Source: Spirochaetota bacterium (lineage in GTDB: Bacteria; Spirochaetota; UBA4802; JAKQUI01). From it: a DNA stretch of 35,890 nucleotides. Location of the stretch: NCBI GenBank assembly GCA_029562645.1, contig JAKQUI010000030.1, forward strand, positions 1-35,890. Direction: 5' to 3'. The notes below the pieces were generated by a model. That model did no database searches. It was not told where the DNA came from and worked only from the letters and a program-made list of their open reading frames with translations. Below, in pieces: positions 25,541-33,690 of this stretch (positions within the stretch are counted from its first letter, which is position 1; each line of letters begins with the position of its first letter). A program made the position numbers and the translations under genes.

Positions 25541-25564
25541 CGTCGGGCGCAAGGAGGAACGCCA

Positions 25565-26764
25565 ATGATCACGATACGCACCATCGCATACAAAAATCTT
25601 CTGCGGAAGAAGACGCGCACCATCCTCACCGTCGTGGGGATCGCGCTCTCCGCGTGGGTGCTCTCGAGCCTCTTCGGCTTCAACCGGGGCTATGAGAGCG
25701 CGCTCAACAAGGACATCGACAACATGGGCTTCCAGATCATGGTGACCGCGAAGGGGTGCCCCTACGAGGCGGCCACGCTCATGTTGAAGGGGGGGACGGG
25801 CCTGCGCTACATGAACGAGGACATCATGAAGGACGTCCTGAAACACCAGGAGGTGAAGCAGATAACGCCCATGCTCATGCAGGCCGTGTTCGACCCCAAC
25901 AAGGGTGAGAGCGGCGGGATGAGCGCCTACCTCGGCGTCGATCCGACCACCATCGCCTCCATGAAGGGCTTCCTCGAGTTCAAACAGGGCGCGTGGTTCA
26001 CAAATCCGGAAGGGCTCGAGGTGGTGATGGGTTACGAGGCGGCCGAGCTCGAGCAGCGCGAGGCGGGCGACCTCCTGCTCGTCACGCCGCAACCGGGGAA
26101 GAGCGTCGAGCTCAAGGTCGTCGGCATCCTTAAGCGGACGGGCACGCAGGACGACGGCACCATCTTCATACCGCTCAAGACGCTGCAGCGGCTCTTCAAC
26201 AACACCGGTAAGATCACCAGCATCGGGGTCAAGGTGCAGAAGGAGGCGGACATCGCCGCGTTCGAGGAGAAACTCTATCAGCTTCCCGACGTGCAGGTCG
26301 TCTCGCTCGTGCAGGTCAAGCGGACCATCATCAGCCTGGTCGCGACCGCGCGGGTGATGGTGCTCTCGATCGCGGTGATCGCCATCCTCATCGCGATGAT
26401 CGGCGTCATCAACACCATTCTCATGTCGGTGTACGAGCGCTACCAGGAGATCGGCATCATCAAGAGCATGGGGGCGATGCCCGGCGACGTGTTCCGCCTG
26501 GTCTGGATCGAGACGATGATCCTGTGCCTGGTCGGCGGCGTTATTGGAAACGCCGCGGCCGTCGCGCTCGCCCAGGCGACCGACGTGCTCATCAAGCGCC
26601 TGCTTCCCTACACGCCGACCGGAAGCATCGTGCAGATCGACGCGACGCTCTTTGCGGTCACGACCGCGATCATCGTCGGGGTCGGCATCCTGAGCGGTCT
26701 CTACCCGGCATGGAAGGCGTCGCGGGTCAGGCCGCTCGAAGCGATACGGGGGGAGGTGTCATGA
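25565..26764 (+). CDS. ABC transporter permease, MacB/FtsX family
   Basis: 399 residues. An N-terminal transmembrane helix (ILTVVGIALSAWVLSSLFG, about 17-35), a large periplasmic MacB-type domain (about 40-255) with GCPYEAATLMLKGGTG, then three C-terminal helices (VMVLSIAVIAILIAMIGVINTILM; ILCLVGGVIGNAAAVALA; FAVTTAIIVGVGILSGLYPAW) and the terminal ASRVRPLEAIRGE. This four-helix type VII topology uses mechanotransmission rather than a translocation channel. AAGGAGG lies just upstream. It ends in ATGA with the ATPase gene, so a paired transporter is certain. The substrate is unknown. Confidence 0.9.
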   Translation: MITIRTIAYKNLLRKKTRTILTVVGIALSAWVLSSLFGFNRGYESALNKDIDNMGFQIMVTAKGCPYEAATLMLKGGTGLRYMNEDIMKDVLKHQEVKQITPMLMQAVFDPNKGESGGMSAYLGVDPTTIASMKGFLEFKQGAWFTNPEGLEVVMGYEAAELEQREAGDLLLVTPQPGKSVELKVVGILKRTGTQDDGTIFIPLKTLQRLFNNTGKITSIGVKVQKEADIAAFEEKLYQLPDVQVVSLVQVKRTIISLVATARVMVLSIAVIAILIAMIGVINTILMSVYERYQEIGIIKSMGAMPGDVFRLVWIETMILCLVGGVIGNAAAVALAQATDVLIKRLLPYTPTGSIVQIDATLFAVTTAIIVGVGILSGLYPAWKASRVRPLEAIRGEVS

Positions 26765-27471
26765 CCACGAATGGGATCGCAATCGACGCTAAGAATTTGG
26801 TGAAAATCTACGATCGCGGCAGCGAACGGATCGCCGCCGTGAACGACATATCGCTCCAGATACGGACCGGGGAATACGTCTCTTTCGTCGGGCCGTCCGG
26901 TTCCGGCAAGACTACCCTGATCAACCTGCTGGGATGCCTCGACAACCCCAGCGCCGGAAGTCTCGCGATAGCGGGGACGGAGATATTCGGGGAAGGCCGC
27001 ACGCTCTCGGAACGCATGCTCACGACGATCCGGCGCGAGCGCTACGGCTACATCTTCCAGAATTTCTATCTCATCCCCACGCTCACGGTGCTCGAGAACG
27101 TGACGCTGCCCTTCGCGTTCTACCGCAAGGAGAACGCGCGGGACGACATCGACCGCCTGCTGTCGCACCTCGGGCTCGAGGGGCGCACGGGGCACCTGCC
27201 GGGACAGCTCTCGGGCGGGGAGATGCAGCGCGTCGCCATCGCGCGGGCGCTCGTGAACCGGCCGGAGATATTGCTCGCCGACGAGCCCACCGGGAACCTG
27301 GATTCCGCACGCGGCGCGGAGGTGGGGGCGGTGTTGAAGCGCCTCAACGAGGAGGAGGGGATCACCGTGATCACGGTCACGCACAATCCGGCGCTCGCGG
27401 CGACGGCGGGACGGACGATCGAGATCAGGGACGGGAGGATCGCCGAGCGCGCGGTCACGCCCCCTGCATGA
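26761..27471 (+). CDS. ABC transporter ATP-binding protein, LolD/MacB family
   Basis: 236 residues. Walker A GPSGSGKTT (about 43-51), Q-loop FQNFYL, signature LSGGEMQR, Walker B ILLADEPTGNLDS and H-loop THN are complete. It powers the 25565-26764 permease. ATG 26761 overlaps the permease stop by four bases. It is the last gene of the cassette. Its 3' end overlaps by 17 bases the 3' end of the convergent RelA/SpoT-TPR gene. Confidence 0.93.
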   Translation: MTTNGIAIDAKNLVKIYDRGSERIAAVNDISLQIRTGEYVSFVGPSGSGKTTLINLLGCLDNPSAGSLAIAGTEIFGEGRTLSERMLTTIRRERYGYIFQNFYLIPTLTVLENVTLPFAFYRKENARDDIDRLLSHLGLEGRTGHLPGQLSGGEMQRVAIARALVNRPEILLADEPTGNLDSARGAEVGAVLKRLNEEEGITVITVTHNPALAATAGRTIEIRDGRIAERAVTPPA

Positions 27472-28690
27472 TGGAAAGCAGGAACTGCTTGAAGCGGACC
27501 ACCTGCTTGAAGCCCGGCTTGATGTCGATGGCGACGTCGCAGTCCGCGAGCGCGGCGCTCACGTTCCCCATGTCGTAGTGCGTGAGCGCGCGCCCGTAGA
27601 AGGTGTCGGCCCAGAAGGGGTTGATGTCGATGGAGCGCTCGAAATCGGCCAGGGCCGACTCGTACTCGCGCAGCATGCGATAGGCGAGCCCGCGGTTGGT
27701 GTAGACGCGCGTGTCGCCGGGCTGCAGCTCGATCGCCGCGGTGAAATCGTCCACCGCCTTCCGGTAATCCGACATGGCGAAGTACACCAGCCCGCGATGA
27801 TTGTAGATGTAATGATTGGGCGTCTCCAGCAGGATCTGCGTATAGAGCTCAAGCGCCCGCTCCAGCCGGTTGTCCAGGTGCGCGTCGAGCGCCTCCATGA
27901 ACATCGTGTTCGACTCGGACGTTTCGCTCCCGGCGGCCGTCTCGTCGCGCGCCATGTTCGCGGCGTCGCCCCCGGCGCGCAGCGCCATCTTCTCGGGGAT
28001 CGTGGACACCTTGTCCAGGAGCTTCTGGTGGCGCACCTGGACGTCCTGCGCCCGCTTTTTCTGATAATCGCGCAACTCCTGAAAGGTGATGTCCGCGAGC
28101 GACAGGGTGGCGTTGAGCGCGATCAGCTTGCGGCGGATCGACGCCTCGACCGCGCTGTTGTCGATCCCCGTCTTGTAGACGAGCTCGTGCTCCACCTCGG
28201 CCCATGCGTCCTGCAGGATGGTGCGGATCTGGATCTCGCACACGAGGATCTCGGCCAGCCCCGCCTCGTCGAGAATGTCCTGCGGCACCTCGACGGTGAC
28301 ATGGGTGGAATCATAGCCGAACTCGCCGATGGAGAGCTCCCGCGACTTGTTCTCCACCTCGAGCACGTCGAAGGATTTCTTGATGAGCGTTTCGATGGAA
28401 TGGACGTCCTCGAGGAAGGGGACCACCACGCGCAACCCGACGATATCGGCGATATCCTCGAAGGGATTGGCGATGGCGCGATCGACGTTCTTCTCGAGGA
28501 GCTTGCGGTAAAAGGCGTCGAAGCCCTTTACGCGCCCCTTGACCAGCCCCCGGATACCCGCTTCGGTTTTATTGTATTCCACGCGCTTGATGAGCCGGTC
28601 GAGCACGAACGCGTACGCGTCCTCCCGCGTCCCATAATCGGACAAGAGCTGGTGACGATTGCCAAACCACTCCCTCGTTTTTTTCTTCAT
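27455..28690 (-). CDS. (p)ppGpp synthetase domain fused to TPR repeats
   Basis: 411 residues. The N-terminal half is a RelA/SpoT synthetase domain: RVKGFDAFYRKLLEK (about 53-67), DIADIVGLRVVV (about 79-90), GEFGYDSTHVTVEVP and EIQIRTILQDAWAEVEHELVYK, the last with the Glu/Gln/Arg of the ATP/GTP site. No HD hydrolase domain is present, so it is a small alarmone synthetase type that would transfer pyrophosphate from ATP to GTP/GDP. After a linker (about 235-265), TPR motifs (LELYTQILLETPNHYIYNHRGLVYF; AVDDFTAAIELQPGDTRVYTNRGLAY; ALADFERSIDINPFWADTFYGRAL) fill the C-terminus. The fusion suggests control by a protein partner. Confidence 0.85.
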   Translation of the reverse strand: MKKKTREWFGNRHQLLSDYGTREDAYAFVLDRLIKRVEYNKTEAGIRGLVKGRVKGFDAFYRKLLEKNVDRAIANPFEDIADIVGLRVVVPFLEDVHSIETLIKKSFDVLEVENKSRELSIGEFGYDSTHVTVEVPQDILDEAGLAEILVCEIQIRTILQDAWAEVEHELVYKTGIDNSAVEASIRRKLIALNATLSLADITFQELRDYQKKRAQDVQVRHQKLLDKVSTIPEKMALRAGGDAANMARDETAAGSETSESNTMFMEALDAHLDNRLERALELYTQILLETPNHYIYNHRGLVYFAMSDYRKAVDDFTAAIELQPGDTRVYTNRGLAYRMLREYESALADFERSIDINPFWADTFYGRALTHYDMGNVSAALADCDVAIDIKPGFKQVVRFKQFLLSIMQGA

Positions 28691-28948
28691 TGCGCGCCTT
28701 CCCGGTGCAGTGCCCCGCCCGACGGACGGGTGTTGTCAAATGAGGCTTCGCGATCGGTGGATTGTTACAGACAATAGCGTACCGAACATCACGGAAAAAG
28801 TCAAGCGGATATTCCCTCGAGAACGACGGGATCGCGCGCTCGCGCATCATGCGCTCGTCCCAGTGGACTGTTTTTTTCGTCGTTGATAATTTCATCGCCG
28901 ATGATACCGTTGCCGGAACACTCATCGCATGGCATGCACGGAGCTCAC

Positions 28949-29758
28949 ATGGACATCGAACACAAGCTTGAATCGCTGAAGGCCGCGCTTGCGGGCATGG
29001 AAAGCGTCCTGGTCGCCTTCTCCGGCGGCGCCGACAGCACCCTCCTGCTGCGGATCGCGATCGACGTATTGGGCGATCGCGTTCTCGCCGTCACCGCGCG
29101 CTCGGAAACCTACCCCGAGGAGGAGCTCGCCGCCGCCGCCGCGATCGCAACCACGCTGGGCGCGCGCCACCGCTTCATCGACACCAACGAGTTGGAAAAC
29201 GAAACCTACGCGGAAAACCCTCCCGATCGCTGCTACCACTGCAAGCGCGAGCTCTATGGCGCGCTCGGCGCGCTCGCCGCGGCGGAGGGCCTGCGCCACG
29301 TGATCGACGGCAACAACCTCGACGACGAAACCGACTACCGCCCGGGCGCGAAGGCCGCCGCGGAGCTGGGGGTCGTAAGCCCGCTCAGGGAGGCCGGGCT
29401 CCGCAAGGAGGAGATACGATCGCTGTCGCGCGCGATGGGGCTGCCCACGTGGGACAAGCCGGCCATGCCGTGCCTCGCCTCGCGCTTTCCCTACGGCACC
29501 CGCATCACCCCCCAACGCCTCGCAATGGTCGCCATGGCCGAGCGGCATCTGCGGGGCCTGGGGATCCGCCAGCTGCGCGTGCGCTTCCACGGCGACCTCG
29601 CGCGCATCGAGGTGTCGCCCGGGGACATGCCGCGCCTGATCGATCCCGACACCGCGGCGGCGATAACCAAACGCTTTCGGGAGATCGGCTTCACCTTCGT
29701 CGCGCTCGACCTGCAGGGATACCGCATGGGGAGCCTCAACGAGGCTCTGGAAGGGTGA
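28949..29758 (+). CDS. larE: ATP-dependent sacrificial sulfur transferase LarE-type protein
   Basis: 269 residues. PP-loop SGGADST (25-31), NPPDRCYHCKRELYG (about 88-102), IDGNNLDDETDYRPG and MPCLASRFPYGTRIT are the LarE signatures. The Cys of PCLASR supplies, or helps supply, sulfur to the pyridinium-dithiocarboxylate of the nickel-pincer cofactor. The additional CxxC suggests the three-cysteine type, which can hold a [4Fe-4S] cluster instead of being sacrificed. The start at ATG 28949 has GGAG six bases upstream; an earlier in-frame start is unlikely. larB, larC or lactate racemase are not in the window. It stands alone between divergent and downstream promoters. Confidence 0.87.
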   Translation: MDIEHKLESLKAALAGMESVLVAFSGGADSTLLLRIAIDVLGDRVLAVTARSETYPEEELAAAAAIATTLGARHRFIDTNELENETYAENPPDRCYHCKRELYGALGALAAAEGLRHVIDGNNLDDETDYRPGAKAAAELGVVSPLREAGLRKEEIRSLSRAMGLPTWDKPAMPCLASRFPYGTRITPQRLAMVAMAERHLRGLGIRQLRVRFHGDLARIEVSPGDMPRLIDPDTAAAITKRFREIGFTFVALDLQGYRMGSLNEALEG

Positions 29759-29789
29759 GCGCCTGAATTCTCATTGCCAAAAAAATAGT

Positions 29790-29817
29790 TTGACACGACC
29801 CTGCCACCGCTGATACT
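29790..29817 (+). promoter_or_regulatory. Probable sigma70-type promoter of icmF
   Basis: TTGACA (29790-29795) and GATACT (29812-29817) at 16-bp spacing. The start site would fall just ahead of or inside the palindrome at 29825-29842. Confidence 0.55.
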
Positions 29818-29824
29818 GGCTAAA

Positions 29825-29842
29825 ACCGAGCGAACGCTCGGT
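29825..29842 (+). promoter_or_regulatory. 18-bp palindrome ACCGAGCGAACGCTCGGT, likely TetR-type operator
   Basis: Perfect 8-bp arms around AA, between the -10 box and the GGAGG ribosome site of icmF. ACCGAGCG-type half-sites resemble those of TetR regulators of fatty-acid and acyl-CoA genes. The regulator itself is not identified; the TetR at 12784 belongs to another operon. Confidence 0.55.
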
Positions 29843-29868
29843 CGATTTAGTGACCCACGGAGGACCCC

Positions 29869-32800
29869 ATGCCCGACACCGCACGATCCGAATCCGGCGC
29901 CCGCGCGCGCAAGATACGCTTCGCGACCGCCACCGCGCTCTTTGACGGGCACGACGCCTCGATCAACATCATCCGCCGCATCCTGCAGCAGGAGGGCGCC
30001 GAGGTGATCCACCTGGGGCACAACCGCTCCGTGAAGGAGATCGTGTTCACCGCCATCCAGGAGGGGGTGCAGGCCATCGCGGTGAGTTCCTATCAGGGCG
30101 GACACATCGAGTTCTTCAAATACATGAAGGACCTGCTCGATGAGAACGGCGCGGGGTTCATCAAGATCTTCGGCGGCGGGGGCGGCGTGATCGTCCCCGA
30201 GGAGATCGAAGAGCTCGAGTCCTACGGCATCGAAAAGATCTATTCGCCCGAGGACGGCCAGCACCTGGGGCTGGTGGGCATGATCCGCGACATGATCGCG
30301 CGCGCCGGGAGCGTCACGCACCCGCCCCTCCCCGACGACTGGCGCGAAAAGATCCGGGAGCACAACAGCTTCGAGATCACCCACCTCATCTCCATCGCCG
30401 AGAAGGACTACGCCGACAAGAAGAGCATCTACAAGGCCATCGGGAAGGAGATCCGCGAGCTCGGCGGATCATCGCCCGTGATCGGCATGACGGGGACCGG
30501 CGGCTCGGGCAAGAGCTCGCTCGAGGACGAGTTCATCAGGCGCTTCCTGCATCACTACCCGGACAAGCGCATCGCGGTCCTCGCCATCGACCCCACGCGG
30601 AAGAAGACCGGCGGGGCGCTCCTGGGCGACCGCATCCGCATGAACTTTCTGGACCCGGAGCGCGTCTTCATGCGCTCGCTCGCCACGCGCGAATCGAAAA
30701 CCGAGCTCTCCAGCGCCATCACCGATTCTATCGCCGTGCTACGCGCGGCCGGCTACGACCTTATCCTCATCGAGACGCCGGGGATCGGCCAGGGCGACAC
30801 GACGGTGACCGAGTTCTGCGACTTCGCCGTCTACGTGATGACCTCGGAATACGGCGCGCCCACCCAGCTCGAGAAGATCGACATGCTGGACTACGCCGAC
30901 CTCGTGGTGCTCAACAAGTTCGACCACAAGAACTCGATGGACGCGTTGCGCGACATACGAAAGCAGTACCGTCGCAATCACAACATCTTCGGCGGGCCCG
31001 ACGAGGAGCTGCCGGTCGTGGGGACCGTCGCCAGCAACTTCCTCGACCCGGGGCTCAACGTCTTCTTCGCGAAGCTCCTGGGCCTCCTCAAGGCCAAGGG
31101 CCTCATCGACTGGGAGGTGCCCGGCGTCGAGACCTACTCGCCCGGCGACACGTCGAAATCCGCGGTGATCCCGCTGGATCGCGAGAACTACCTCTGGGAG
31201 ATATCGAACACGGTCGCCTCGTATCACCGAAAATCAGACGAGTCGGCCGCGCTCGTAAAAAAGATCGAGGCGCTCGCCACCACGAGCGCCGAGCTCGACA
31301 ACCCCGCGATCCGGGACCGGCTCAAGGAATACGAGCAGCAGCTCGATCCAGAGATCGCCGGACTCCTGAAGGGCTGGAACGCGACCAGGGACAAATATCG
31401 CAAGAACACGCTCACGACGAAGATCCGCGATCGCGAGATCGTGACCGCCCTCACGTCCGAATCGCTCGCCGGCCTCAAGATCCCCAAGGTGGCGCTGCCC
31501 TCCTTCGAGAGCGCTGCCGACACGTTGAAATGGCTGCGCCGCGAGAACCTGCCGGGCCACTTCCCCTTCACCGCCGGGGTGTTCCCCTTCCGCCGCGAGG
31601 GGGAGGACCCCAAGCGCCAGTTCGCGGGCGAGGGCCCGCCGGAGCGCACCAACCGCCGCTTCCACTTCCTCACCAAGGACGACGACGCGAAACGCCTCTC
31701 GACGGCGTTCGACTCCATCACCCTCTATGGCGAGGACCCCTCGGAGGTGCCGGACATCTACGGCAAGATCGGCGAGAGCGGCGTCTCCATCTGCACGCTG
31801 GAGGACATGACGAAACTCTACGCGGGGTTCGACCTGTGCGCGCCGACGACCAGCGTATCGATGACGGTGAACGGCCCCGCGCCCATCATGCTGGCCTTTT
31901 TCTTCAACACCGCCATCGACCAGCAGGCGGAGCGCTTCGCGAGCGTGAACGGACGGCAGCCCACCGACGAGGAGCGCGCGCGGATCAGACAGTACGTGCT
32001 CGAGAACGTCCGTGGGACCGTCCAGGCCGACATCCTCAAGGAGGACCAGGGGCAGAACACCTGCATCTTCTCGGTGGGCTTCGCGCTGCGCATGATGGGC
32101 GACGTCCAGGAGTTTTTTATTCGGAACAACGTTCGCAACTTTTATTCCGTGAGCATCAGCGGCTACCACATCGCCGAGGCCGGCGCGAACCCCATCACGC
32201 AGCTGGCTCTGACCCTCTCCAACGCCTTCACCTATGTCGAGTACTACCTCAGCCGCGGAATGGCGATAGACGACTTCGCGCCCAACCTCTCGTTCTTCTT
32301 CTCCAGCGGCATGGACCCCGAGTACAATGTGCTGATCCGCGTCGCGCGCCGCATCTGGGCGATCGCCATGAAGCACAAGTACGGCGCCAACGAGCAGAGC
32401 CAGCGCCTCAAGTGCCACATCCAGACCTCGGGCCGGAGCCTCCACGCGCAGGAGATGCAGTTCAACGATATCCGCACCACCCTGCAGGCGCTCATGGCGC
32501 TCAACGATAACTGCAACTCGCTGCACACCAACTCCTACGACGAGGCCGTGACCACGCCCACCGAGGAGTCCGTGCGGCGCGCCATGGCCATCCAGTACAT
32601 CATCAGCAAGGAATACGGCGTCTTCAAGAACCAGAACCCGCTGCAGGGAAGCTTCATCATGGACTGGCTCACCGATGCCGTGGAAAAGGCGGTCCTCGAG
32701 CAATTCGAGGCTATCAGCCAGCGCGGCGGCGTGCTGGGGGCGATGGAGACCTACTACCAGCGCAGCCGCATCCAGGACGAGTCGATCCACTACGAGCACA

Positions 32801-33120
32801 TGAAACACACCGGCGAGTACCCGATCGTGGGCGTGAACACCTTCCTCAATCCGCATGCAGCCACGGAAGGTTATGAGCGTCCTCCGATTCTGCTCTCGCG
32901 GGCCACGCGCGAGGAGAAGATGTCGCAGATACACAACCTACGGGCCTTCCAGGAGCGCAATCGGGCCGAGGCCGCACAGTGGCTTGATGAGCTGAAACGG
33001 GCGGCTCTGACCCCTGCCAACCTCTTCGACGTGCTCATGACCACGGCCCGCTATGCGAGCATGGGCCAGATCACCAAGGTGCTCTACGAGGCGGGCGGTA
33101 AATACAGGAGGAATATGTGA
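29869..33120 (+). CDS. icmF: Fused isobutyryl-CoA mutase IcmF (acyl-CoA mutase with built-in G-protein chaperone)
   Basis: 1083 residues, the length of IcmF. Domain order: cobalamin-binding domain (about 15-145, lower-axial His28 in LFDGHDASIN and FGGGGGV), MeaB/MeaI-like GTPase (about 200-440; P-loop GTGGSGKS 209-216, ETPGIGQGD 302-310, NKFD 349-352), linker, and mutase barrel (about 550-1083; YGEDPSEVPDIYGKIGESGVS, DLCAPTTSVSMTVNGPAP, SISGYHIAEAGANP). The enzyme interconverts isobutyryl-CoA and n-butyryl-CoA (some members use pivalyl/isovaleryl-CoA) with adenosylcobalamin. Which acyl group is preferred cannot be fixed by eye. GGAGG precedes ATG 29869. It is followed directly by the adenosyltransferase gene. 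Two short matches to the REP core (32205, 33003) lie in conserved codons. Confidence 0.94.
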   Translation: MPDTARSESGARARKIRFATATALFDGHDASINIIRRILQQEGAEVIHLGHNRSVKEIVFTAIQEGVQAIAVSSYQGGHIEFFKYMKDLLDENGAGFIKIFGGGGGVIVPEEIEELESYGIEKIYSPEDGQHLGLVGMIRDMIARAGSVTHPPLPDDWREKIREHNSFEITHLISIAEKDYADKKSIYKAIGKEIRELGGSSPVIGMTGTGGSGKSSLEDEFIRRFLHHYPDKRIAVLAIDPTRKKTGGALLGDRIRMNFLDPERVFMRSLATRESKTELSSAITDSIAVLRAAGYDLILIETPGIGQGDTTVTEFCDFAVYVMTSEYGAPTQLEKIDMLDYADLVVLNKFDHKNSMDALRDIRKQYRRNHNIFGGPDEELPVVGTVASNFLDPGLNVFFAKLLGLLKAKGLIDWEVPGVETYSPGDTSKSAVIPLDRENYLWEISNTVASYHRKSDESAALVKKIEALATTSAELDNPAIRDRLKEYEQQLDPEIAGLLKGWNATRDKYRKNTLTTKIRDREIVTALTSESLAGLKIPKVALPSFESAADTLKWLRRENLPGHFPFTAGVFPFRREGEDPKRQFAGEGPPERTNRRFHFLTKDDDAKRLSTAFDSITLYGEDPSEVPDIYGKIGESGVSICTLEDMTKLYAGFDLCAPTTSVSMTVNGPAPIMLAFFFNTAIDQQAERFASVNGRQPTDEERARIRQYVLENVRGTVQADILKEDQGQNTCIFSVGFALRMMGDVQEFFIRNNVRNFYSVSISGYHIAEAGANPITQLALTLSNAFTYVEYYLSRGMAIDDFAPNLSFFFSSGMDPEYNVLIRVARRIWAIAMKHKYGANEQSQRLKCHIQTSGRSLHAQEMQFNDIRTTLQALMALNDNCNSLHTNSYDEAVTTPTEESVRRAMAIQYIISKEYGVFKNQNPLQGSFIMDWLTDAVEKAVLEQFEAISQRGGVLGAMETYYQRSRIQDESIHYEHMKHTGEYPIVGVNTFLNPHAATEGYERPPILLSRATREEKMSQIHNLRAFQERNRAEAAQWLDELKRAALTPANLFDVLMTTARYASMGQITKVLYEAGGKYRRNM
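33003..33014. repeat. REP-core match within icmF coding sequence
   Basis: GGCTCTGACCCC encodes AlaLeuThrPro in RAALTPANLFD near the mutase C-terminus, in frame. A further GGCTCTGACCC occurs at 32205-32215. They may be chance matches in high-GC codons; they lack the neighbouring CGC/CTT context of intergenic copies. Confidence 0.35.
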
Positions 33121-33647
33121 TGCTGGAACGTGGTTATATTCAACTCTACACGGGGCACGGAAAGGGGAAGACGACCGCGGCGCTTGGTTTGGCGCTACGG
33201 GCCGCGGGCGCGGGGCTAAAAACGATAGTTATCCAGTTTATGAAGGGTCAGAGCTATAGTGAGCTTGAGGCCGTAAAGGCGCTGGGGGGGGCGATCGTGA
33301 TTGAGCAATATGGAAGCCCGCTCTTTTGCCGACCGGACGATGTGAACATCGACGAACATGTCGCTCTGGCGAACCAGGCTCTGACCCGCTCAGGAGAAGT
33401 ACTCACCGGAGGCGACTACGATATCGTAATCCTCGACGAGATCTGCACAGCAAATCTCTTCAAGCTTGTCAAATTCGATGATATAGTTGGTTTAATTACA
33501 TCAAAAGCCGCAAATACAGAGCTTGTTCTCACCGGACGCGGTGCTCCGGGCGAACTCTATCAGTACTGCGACCTCATCACAGAGATGAAGGAAATTAAAC
33601 ACTACTACCAGCAGGGTGTCCAGGCGCGCGAGGGTATCGAGAACTGA
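33120..33647 (+). CDS. cobO: Cob(I)alamin adenosyltransferase, CobO/BtuR type
   Basis: 175 residues. P-loop YTGHGKGKTTAALGLALRAAG (about 10-30), VIQFMKG (about 37-43), YDIVILDEI and VLTGRGAPGELYQYCDLITEM match CobA/CobO/BtuR, which transfers the adenosyl group of ATP to cob(I)alamin. It would supply AdoCbl to IcmF. The ATG (33120) overlaps the icmF stop (TGATG) with AGGAGG eight bases upstream. A GTG one codon earlier is possible. Third-position GC is clearly lower than in icmF, especially in the 3' half, hinting at a different origin. Two partial REP-core matches (33245, 33377) lie within it. Confidence 0.92.
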   Translation: MLERGYIQLYTGHGKGKTTAALGLALRAAGAGLKTIVIQFMKGQSYSELEAVKALGGAIVIEQYGSPLFCRPDDVNIDEHVALANQALTRSGEVLTGGDYDIVILDEICTANLFKLVKFDDIVGLITSKAANTELVLTGRGAPGELYQYCDLITEMKEIKHYYQQGVQAREGIEN

Positions 33648-33667
33648 ATTTTTCGAGGGCTCTTCGA

Positions 33668-33679
33668 GGGCTCTGACCC
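33668..33679. repeat. REP-like core flanking the RAYT gene (left copy)
   Basis: GGGCTCTGACCC just after a degenerate duplicate TTTCGAGGGCTCTTCGAGGGCTC. It lies 12 bp from the RAYT stop codon and in inverted orientation to the copies at 34371 and 34433 on the other side. Confidence 0.7.
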
Positions 33680-33690
33680 TTCCCAGCAGC

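Noticed and set aside
31234-32934. 566-codon frame antisense to icmF
   Set aside because: It lies wholly inside the mutase gene, has antisense-type composition (His/Arg/Val/Glu-rich), and shows no motif.
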